From: Siphonodentalium dalli
Taxonomy: Eukaryota; Mollusca; Scaphopoda; Gadilida; Siphonodentaliidae
Reading direction: 5' to 3'
Length of the DNA stretch: 64,000 nucleotides
Assembly: GCA_032622095.1 (NCBI GenBank)
Contig: CP136068.1
Coordinates: 12,879,729 to 12,943,728, forward strand
The notes beneath the pieces were generated by a model. That model saw nothing but the letters and a program-made list of their open reading frames with translations, was not told the DNA's origin and made no database searches. Every line of letters begins with the position of its first letter. Position 1 is the first letter of the stretch. Of the stretch, positions 57,662 to 64,000 are shown piece by piece. A program made the translations under genes and the position numbers.

Positions 57662-58056
57662 AGACCTTTCGCAAAATCACGATTACGATTACGGATATGG
57701 ACAATATCCTGCCAGTATACGACCAAAACATCGATCTTTACGCACGGGAGTCGTTATGCATGTGAGAAGAAATATACCCCATTCAGTTAAAGTTTGTTCA
57801 GATGTCAAGGATGTGCCCCCGGTCCTGCTTGGAGATGCTCTAACATTATCCGCGTAGTGTATAACTCACGGATAAGAAACATTGTATTTGAATGAGACAT
57901 ACATTACGTTTATTACCATCAGATATATGTGTAACTGAATATGGGGCATATACCGTCTCTCCAATTAACCATCGTATGTAAGTTGTGATGGTGTCCACCT
58001 AACTACATGACAATATATCCTATCCGTAATCGTTATCGTGATTTTGCGAAAGGTCT
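57662..58056. mobile_element. 395 bp MITE with 36 bp terminal inverted repeats
   Basis: Left terminus AGACCTTTCGCAAAATCACG (57662) and right terminus CGTGATTTTGCGAAAGGTCT (ending 58056) are reverse complements, extending through ATTACGATTACGGATA with one mismatch. The short frame inside is not a transposase. No clear target duplication. Confidence 0.88.
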
Positions 58057-58369
58057 ATATTCAACAATTTGTCTCATACAACACACATTTATATTAGCCC
58101 CCAACCGATTTCGTTAGTCGCCTTTGTCTCTGACTCATAATAACCAGATCATGCCATGAATCACTACTCCAGCTAACGAATGCCCTAAGTAATCGACCTC
58201 TTAACCAAAGCAGAATTATGGGTAACTTTTCAGGATTTAGTCGGAAATATGGCTTGTTGCCATTCATTAGAAAGCTAACGACCGTATATATCATGTTCCA
58301 CCAGTACAAAAACCTGGGAACTTTTTGTAGTTTTGAAAGGGAACCTTATAACACGGGGAGTATATTGCT

Positions 58370-60270
58370 TAGTTATGTAATAATGTACTTCGCCATGTTC
58401 ACTGTAGGTTCACTTAGTTATGACCTGTTCCGTAATAATGTACTTCGCCATGTTCACTGTAGGTTCACTTAGTTATGACCTGTTCCGTAATAATGTACTT
58501 CGCCATGTTCACTGTAGGTTCACTTAGTTATGACCTGTTCCGTAATAATGTACTTCGCCATGTTCACTGTAGGTTCACTTAGTTATGACCTGTTCCGTAA
58601 TAATGTACTTCGCCATGTTCACTGTAGGTTCACTTAGTTATGACCTGTTCCGTAATAATGTACTTCGCCATGTTCACTGTAGGTTCACTTAGTTATGACC
58701 TGTTCCGTGATAATGTACTTCGCCATGTTCACTGTAGGTTCACTTAGTTATGACCTGTTCCGTAATAATGTACTTCGCCATGTTCACTGTAGGTTCACTT
58801 AGTTATGACCTGTTCCGTAATAATGTACTTCGCCATGTTCACTGTAGGTTCACTTAGTTATGACCTGTTCCGTAATAATGTACTTCGCCATGTTCACTGT
58901 AGGTTCACTTAGTTATGACCTGTTCCGTAATAATGTACTTCGCCATGTTAACTGTATGTTCACTTAGTTATGACCTGTTCCGTAATAATGTACTTCGCCA
59001 TGTTCACTGTAGGTTCACTTAGTTATGACCTGTTCCGTAATAATGTACTTCGCCATGTTCACTGTAGGTTCACTTAGTTATGACCTGTTCCGTAATAATG
59101 TACTTCGCCATGTTCACTGTAGGTTCACTTAGTTATGACCTGTTCCGTAATAATGTACTTCGCCATGTTCACTGTAGGTTCACTTAGTTATGACCTGTTC
59201 CGTAATAATGTACTTCGCCATGTTCACTGTAGGTTCACTTAGTTATGACCTGTTCCGTAATAATGTACTTCGCCATGTTCACTGTAGGTTCACTTAGTTA
59301 TGACCTGTTCCGTAATAATGTACTTCGCCATGTTCACGGTAGGTTCACTTAGTTATGACCTGTTCCGTAATAATGTACTTCGCCATGTTCACTGTAGGTT
59401 CACTTAGTTATGACCTGTTCCGTAATAATGTACTTCGCCATGTTCACTGTAGGTTCACTTAGTTATGACCTGTTCCGTAATAATGTACTTCGCCATGTTC
59501 ACTTAGTTATGACCTGTTCCGTAATAATGTACTTCGCCATGTTCACTGTAGGTTCACTTAGTTATGACCTGTTCCGTAATAATGTACTTCGCCATGTTCA
59601 CTGTAGGTTCACTTAGTTATGACCTGTTCCGTAATAATGTACTTCGCCATGTTCACTGTAGGTTCACTTAGTTATGACCTGTTCCGTAATAATGTACTTC
59701 GCCATGTTCACTGTAGGTTCACTTAGTTATGACCTGTTCCGTAATAATGTACTTCGCCATGTTCACTGTAGGTTCACTTAGTTATGACCTGTTCCGTAAT
59801 AATGTATTTCGCCATGTTCACTGTAGGTTCACTTAGTTATGACCTGTTCCGTAATAATGTACTTCGCCATGTTCACTGTAGGTTCACTTAGTTATGACCT
59901 GTTCCGTAATAATGTACTTCGCCATGTTCACTGTAGGTTCACTTAGTTATGACCTGTTCCGTAATAATGTACTTCGCCATGTTCACTGTAGGTTCACTTA
60001 GTTATGACCTGTTCCGTAATAATGTACTTCGCCATGTTCACTGTAGGTTCACTTAGTTATGACCTGTTCCGTAATATTGTACTTCGCCATGTTCACTGTA
60101 GGTTCACTTAGTTATGACCTGTTCCGTAATAATGTACTTCGCCATGTTCACTGTAGGTTCACTTAATTATGACCTGTTCCGTAATAATGTACTTCGCCAT
60201 GTTCACTGTAGGTTCACTTAGTTATGACCTGTTCCGTAATAATGTACTTCGCCATGTTCACTGTAGGTGA
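58370..60270. repeat. 55 bp satellite array, about 34 copies
   Basis: Each unit contains TTCACTTAGTTATGACCTGT, TCCGTAATAATGTACTTCGC and CATGTTCACTGTAGG, almost without variation. One unit near 59500 lacks 11 bp between TTCA microhomologies. The first unit is truncated (GTTATGTAATAATG). The array is bracketed by a short inverted match (CTGGGAAC at 58315, GTTCCCAG at 60274). Confidence 0.97.
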
Positions 60271-63265
60271 AGTTCCCAGCTCGAAATTTCACGATTTAAG
60301 TGACTCTGTGAGCGATTTTGCTTTGCGTCGCTTACAATTATTGAATTTCTCCTGGGTAATACATTCTATGTTTATTGCGATATCGGCTCATGACAATCAC
60401 AGAAAAGCATGCAATATTTCGAGTTGGGACATTTACCTATAGTGAAGTACATTATTGAGGAACAGGTAATAACTAAGAATTATATTCCCTGCGTTATTTG
60501 TTCGACGTTATACGGTTCTCTCTCAAAACTAAAAAAAGTTTCCAGATTTTGTACTGGCGTTAGCCATGCATTTCTGTGATATGGGTCGTATATGCGGTAG
60601 CCCTATTTCTAGTTGTGTACATTATTGTTTATTGTGTATTCCTGAATTTGTTCTAATGCTACTTTAATTTTTTCTTCGAACCACTATCAACATGTGTAAT
60701 AACACTGTGCACATACGACACCGGAAACAGTTAGCAGCTCGAGTGCTTTTTTTTTTGCTACAGTGGGTGCAGATATCAGGCTTTTTCTCGCAGACTTGAG
60801 ACTTTACAAATACGAACATCATAATGTGCACGGAATATATGCTGTAGTTAATGGTAGTTATTGTCACTTTGACATAAATCGCAAGGTTCATTCGTCAATT
60901 GACAATTTAGGGAAATACTCGCACGAAAAAATGATCATCTAATTTTGTTTAACAATGAGGAAAAATAGAATAGCGCATAAGTCTAACAAAACAATGGGTA
61001 TAATAGATATATGGTGATTTGATCTACGTTATATATAACGTATCTGGTATCAATAAGGCAGTTTTCTTGGCAAACAATCCGATTTAAAAAAGCCAGGTGT
61101 ACGGCAGTATGCTAATGTACATGTAGATAGTGGACACCTGTACTGCAGTATGCGAGTTCGGTGTACGGCATCATGTTTTAAAAACACAAATCTAGGCCTT
61201 GCGCACTGATTTGGGCATGCACATGGGAAGTGAACTTCTCACTAAAGCGAGTGATATGGTAGACGGTTTATTGTTTGAATATGCATGTTATGTATGCCTA
61301 CGTAATACGCATGTAACTGACTGTACCGTAGTTTGTGTTCATTTTGTCAAAGTGCGAAAGAGATATCATACCTTTGATTCGAGGCCTGTGAACCCGGCAA
61401 ACCGTTTCTATTCTACTAGAGTAGCTCATGGTGGTTTTGTATGCACTTGTATGTCCAGAGCAAAACTCTTCATGAATCCACTAATTGAAGGTACACGAAC
61501 AATATTTGGTTGGTAACACATTTCCCATTGACGGCGAAATGGGTCAAATGGCCACGCCCCTTTTTGCGCGAAGTACTACCAGAACCGTTGGACATAGGGG
61601 GGTCGTGTGACCACTCAAAATGTGCGGAATGGCCACATTATGGGGGTCAGTAATACATTTTCATATCCAAAAGTCAATGGTTTTTAAGATAATTGCCAAA
61701 AACCAAAACAAAATCCATTTTTGAGGGCCCGAACCCCAATTTTGGGGTTCAGCACTTTTATCTCAAAGTTGAGCCCCCAATTATAATTTTATTGACCTAT
61801 ATCCATCGATGCCACATACAGGTATCATTTCTGATATTTTCTGTACCATTATCTGGATGGGATTGACCTTCAGGGAGCTCTTGACCCTGAAAATAAGGTT
61901 TTTGGATGGAATATATTGGTCGTAGAATGAAAGACAGACATTTTTCCCAATAACAAAGATGTTGAGGAAATCATCAATTACAGGGTATTTGATCAGTAAC
62001 CTAAAACTCCTACAAAAAGGTTACCTGGTGATATAATTTGAATGTAGTTCATCTTTTGTTATCTAGATTTCATGGCCTTTGATGTGAGATGGTTGCCAAA
62101 ATGTTTATAAATGGAATGACATATACATGTATCACATTAGCAATATACATGTAAAAGAGTTCAATGTGTTATTTTCTTTAAACTTATGGAAGAACAGGGT
62201 GTTATTTTGGTATTCTAATGTTGAATTGAATTATACTCAGCCCACAAGCAGGCTTAGTGATGTTGAGTTACTACAATTTGATCAATCAGTATGATTCGGT
62301 AGTCGAGCAAGTTGTGTCTTTATCAGTCCCACATCAATTGTGATTGGCTGCATCACCATTTTGTATAAAGGTTCTACAATTTCCCTAACACCTACATTAT
62401 TTAGAACAAATAATGGCCAGCCTGGCATGGTCGCCTATATTTATATCCTGATATATGTATATGTACACGTAGATGTATATTTGCCCTAAATTGTTTCTGG
62501 TTCAAATTTGGGAGTTTGTAAGAAAATAAGTCAAAAGAAAGATGCAGTTGCAGTAATATTAAAATATATTGTCCTGTTAAAAACTAACAAATCCATGTCT
62601 ATTGATTATTGGTGTGATATCCAGTAATAAAGACTAAAATAATCCTTCATATTATTTTATAAGGGCTTTGGTCCAGTTATAATAAATCCACACATTAAAA
62701 ATATAGGGCTTCCATACATACAGCATATTTTTCCAACTTGACAATCGTTCCTTGTGTTCAACTGAGTGAGTTCATGTGAGGTTCATGGGAATTTATTTGG
62801 CAAGCTTGATTCTAAAGTGTCTAGCTTTATGGGCTTGAAATTCCGAATGCAATCCTGTTGCGTTGTGAACTCAGAGTGAGTTAGAAGAAAAATACAAGCA
62901 TCAGTTGATATGCTGATATAAATACATACAAATCTACATTCTGCAGGTAGCCATGCATGCTATGCAATCCTCCCTCATGTTTCAACTTATCAAGGAAAAA
63001 TTATCACATTACCAATGACTATTATAGTCAGATGTTTTTTGTAGATTTGTGGATGTTGTAGATTTTGTAGATTTGTAGATGTTGTAATGCAATATAGATC
63101 TCCATTATAGTTGCACAAATTTATTTTTCATTTCGTCCCTTTAAATTGACTTTTATTTTTTATGTATGTATATGTGCCACTCCAAAAATGTCAGTAAAAG
63201 TACTGTAAACCGTTTGGTATGATGTTATAGGCACAGGAGATCAGGCTTGGGGCAATTACTTGTGA
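60271..63265. other. No exon or element recognised
   Basis: Only short frames without family resemblance. A 105-codon frame at 61199-61516 shows no motif. Sequence from 61500 on is unique-looking AT-rich DNA. Confidence 0.4.
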
Positions 63266-63402
63266 ATTTAATTAATTACAATTACAATTACTTCAACATT
63301 TTTCAATTACAATTACAATTCCCATTACATCTATTTCACAATGTAATTAATTACAATTACAATTACTTTGAAATGTAATTCAATTACAATTACAATTACA
63401 TT
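63266..63402. repeat. AATTAC microsatellite
   Basis: Interrupted tandem AATTAC/CAATTA units, e.g. AATTAATTACAATTACAATT. A short AT tract lies at 63610-63623. The remaining sequence to 64000 shows nothing recognisable. Confidence 0.95.
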
Positions 63403-64000
63403 TCAGCACATCATTGAAGTGGGAACACTTTTTATTTATATAAACTCTATTTGATAACAAAACATAAATTTAATACAAGCAAGATGAAATACACAGTGAA
63501 GCGAACTTGGTACAGAGCAGCCAATGTACTGAGTCCATTATATGTGTTCGTAGAACTGAGCGAATCATGATTTATAGCTGGCAATTCCAGCGTGTTGTAT
63601 TGGAGGTGATATATATATATATACTTTACATGTCAAATATTGTGAACCCTGCAGGTACGTGTATGTGTGTCAGTCGCCTTATGTGTGTGATGTACATGCA
63701 GTAACTACATGTATATTCTAGTGAAATTTATGGTCTGCACTCTGCAGTATTTCAAAAACATGCTATGGCCATGCCTACATATACATATGTACACTGATTC
63801 TAACACAATGATTGTCAGGTTATAATCTATGTTTGATGAAAGTTACAATGTATTGTTCATTTGTGTGGCATTTGTCAATATTAATGGGTCCCAGGAGCCC
63901 AGATGTTACTAATGCAGAGCCCATTTAATTTGCATGAGACTGGTGGACTTCATGTCTATGCTCCTAAATAAACATGACTCTGAGTCTTATTAGACCAAGA

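Noticed and set aside
61199-61516. 105-codon frame with several Cys
   Set aside because: No recognised domain pattern and no convincing splice sites at either end.

Overview
This window looks like non-coding-rich DNA from an animal nuclear genome. It is AT-rich, with exons separated by long introns, canonical GT/AG splice sites, LINE retrotransposons, Helitrons, MITEs and satellites. No bacterial operon structure is present. The domain types (an Ig-like domain, a C-type lectin domain, a PAN/apple-like domain and an integrin alpha subunit) together with many Helitrons and foldback elements suggest an invertebrate. A mollusc or other lophotrochozoan is my best guess, but that is inference and not shown by any single marker.

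Gene content is sparse. On the + strand there is an Ig-like domain exon (2481-2837), a C-type lectin gene (first exon ending at 27248, second exon from 28239, a terminal exon at 29240-29299, followed by decayed copies to about 30290), and the first two coding exons of an integrin alpha gene (46763-46914 and 56344-56474, phase-compatible, with a 9.4 kb intron). On the - strand there is a secreted PAN/apple-like first exon (34786-34460). All four types are secreted or cell-surface domains of the kind used in adhesion and recognition. Each model is partial.

The rest is mobile and repetitive DNA. 0-8 kb: small tandem duplications, a broken LINE (about 5894-3332, - strand), a second LINE 3' remnant (6445-6162) and a 1.4 kb element with terminal inverted repeats. 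10.6-14.4 kb: a large foldback with roughly 700 bp arms around degenerate minisatellites. 16.3-18.0 kb: a three-copy long tandem repeat. 18.1-21.4 kb: a reverse-oriented Helitron-like element with internal repeats. 21.7-22.9 kb: a 74 bp tandem array. 23.67-26.99 kb: three Helitrons back to back, the last ending 33 bp before a possible lectin start codon. 34.95-37.4 kb: a 23 bp satellite that is open in all six frames. 38.7-39.3 kb: a 12 bp minisatellite within a Helitron-like element. 42-46 kb: repeats, a 67 bp-arm hairpin and a MITE. The integrin intron holds foldbacks, a LINE remnant, hairpins, MITEs and a Helitron. Beyond integrin exon 2 lie a TTAA-flanked piggyBac-like MITE, an array of exon-end duplicates, another MITE and a 55 bp satellite (58.37-60.27 kb). 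The final 3.7 kb holds little beyond an AATTAC microsatellite.

The most unusual signal is that short pieces spanning an exon end, its splice donor and a little intron have been tandemly copied in two unrelated genes (the lectin first exon and integrin exon 2), while lectin exon 2/3 sequence has been copied several times downstream. One integrin copy is still open and encodes a variant of the same protein strand. This could be raw material for alternative exons or simply replication-slippage decay. Transcript data would decide.
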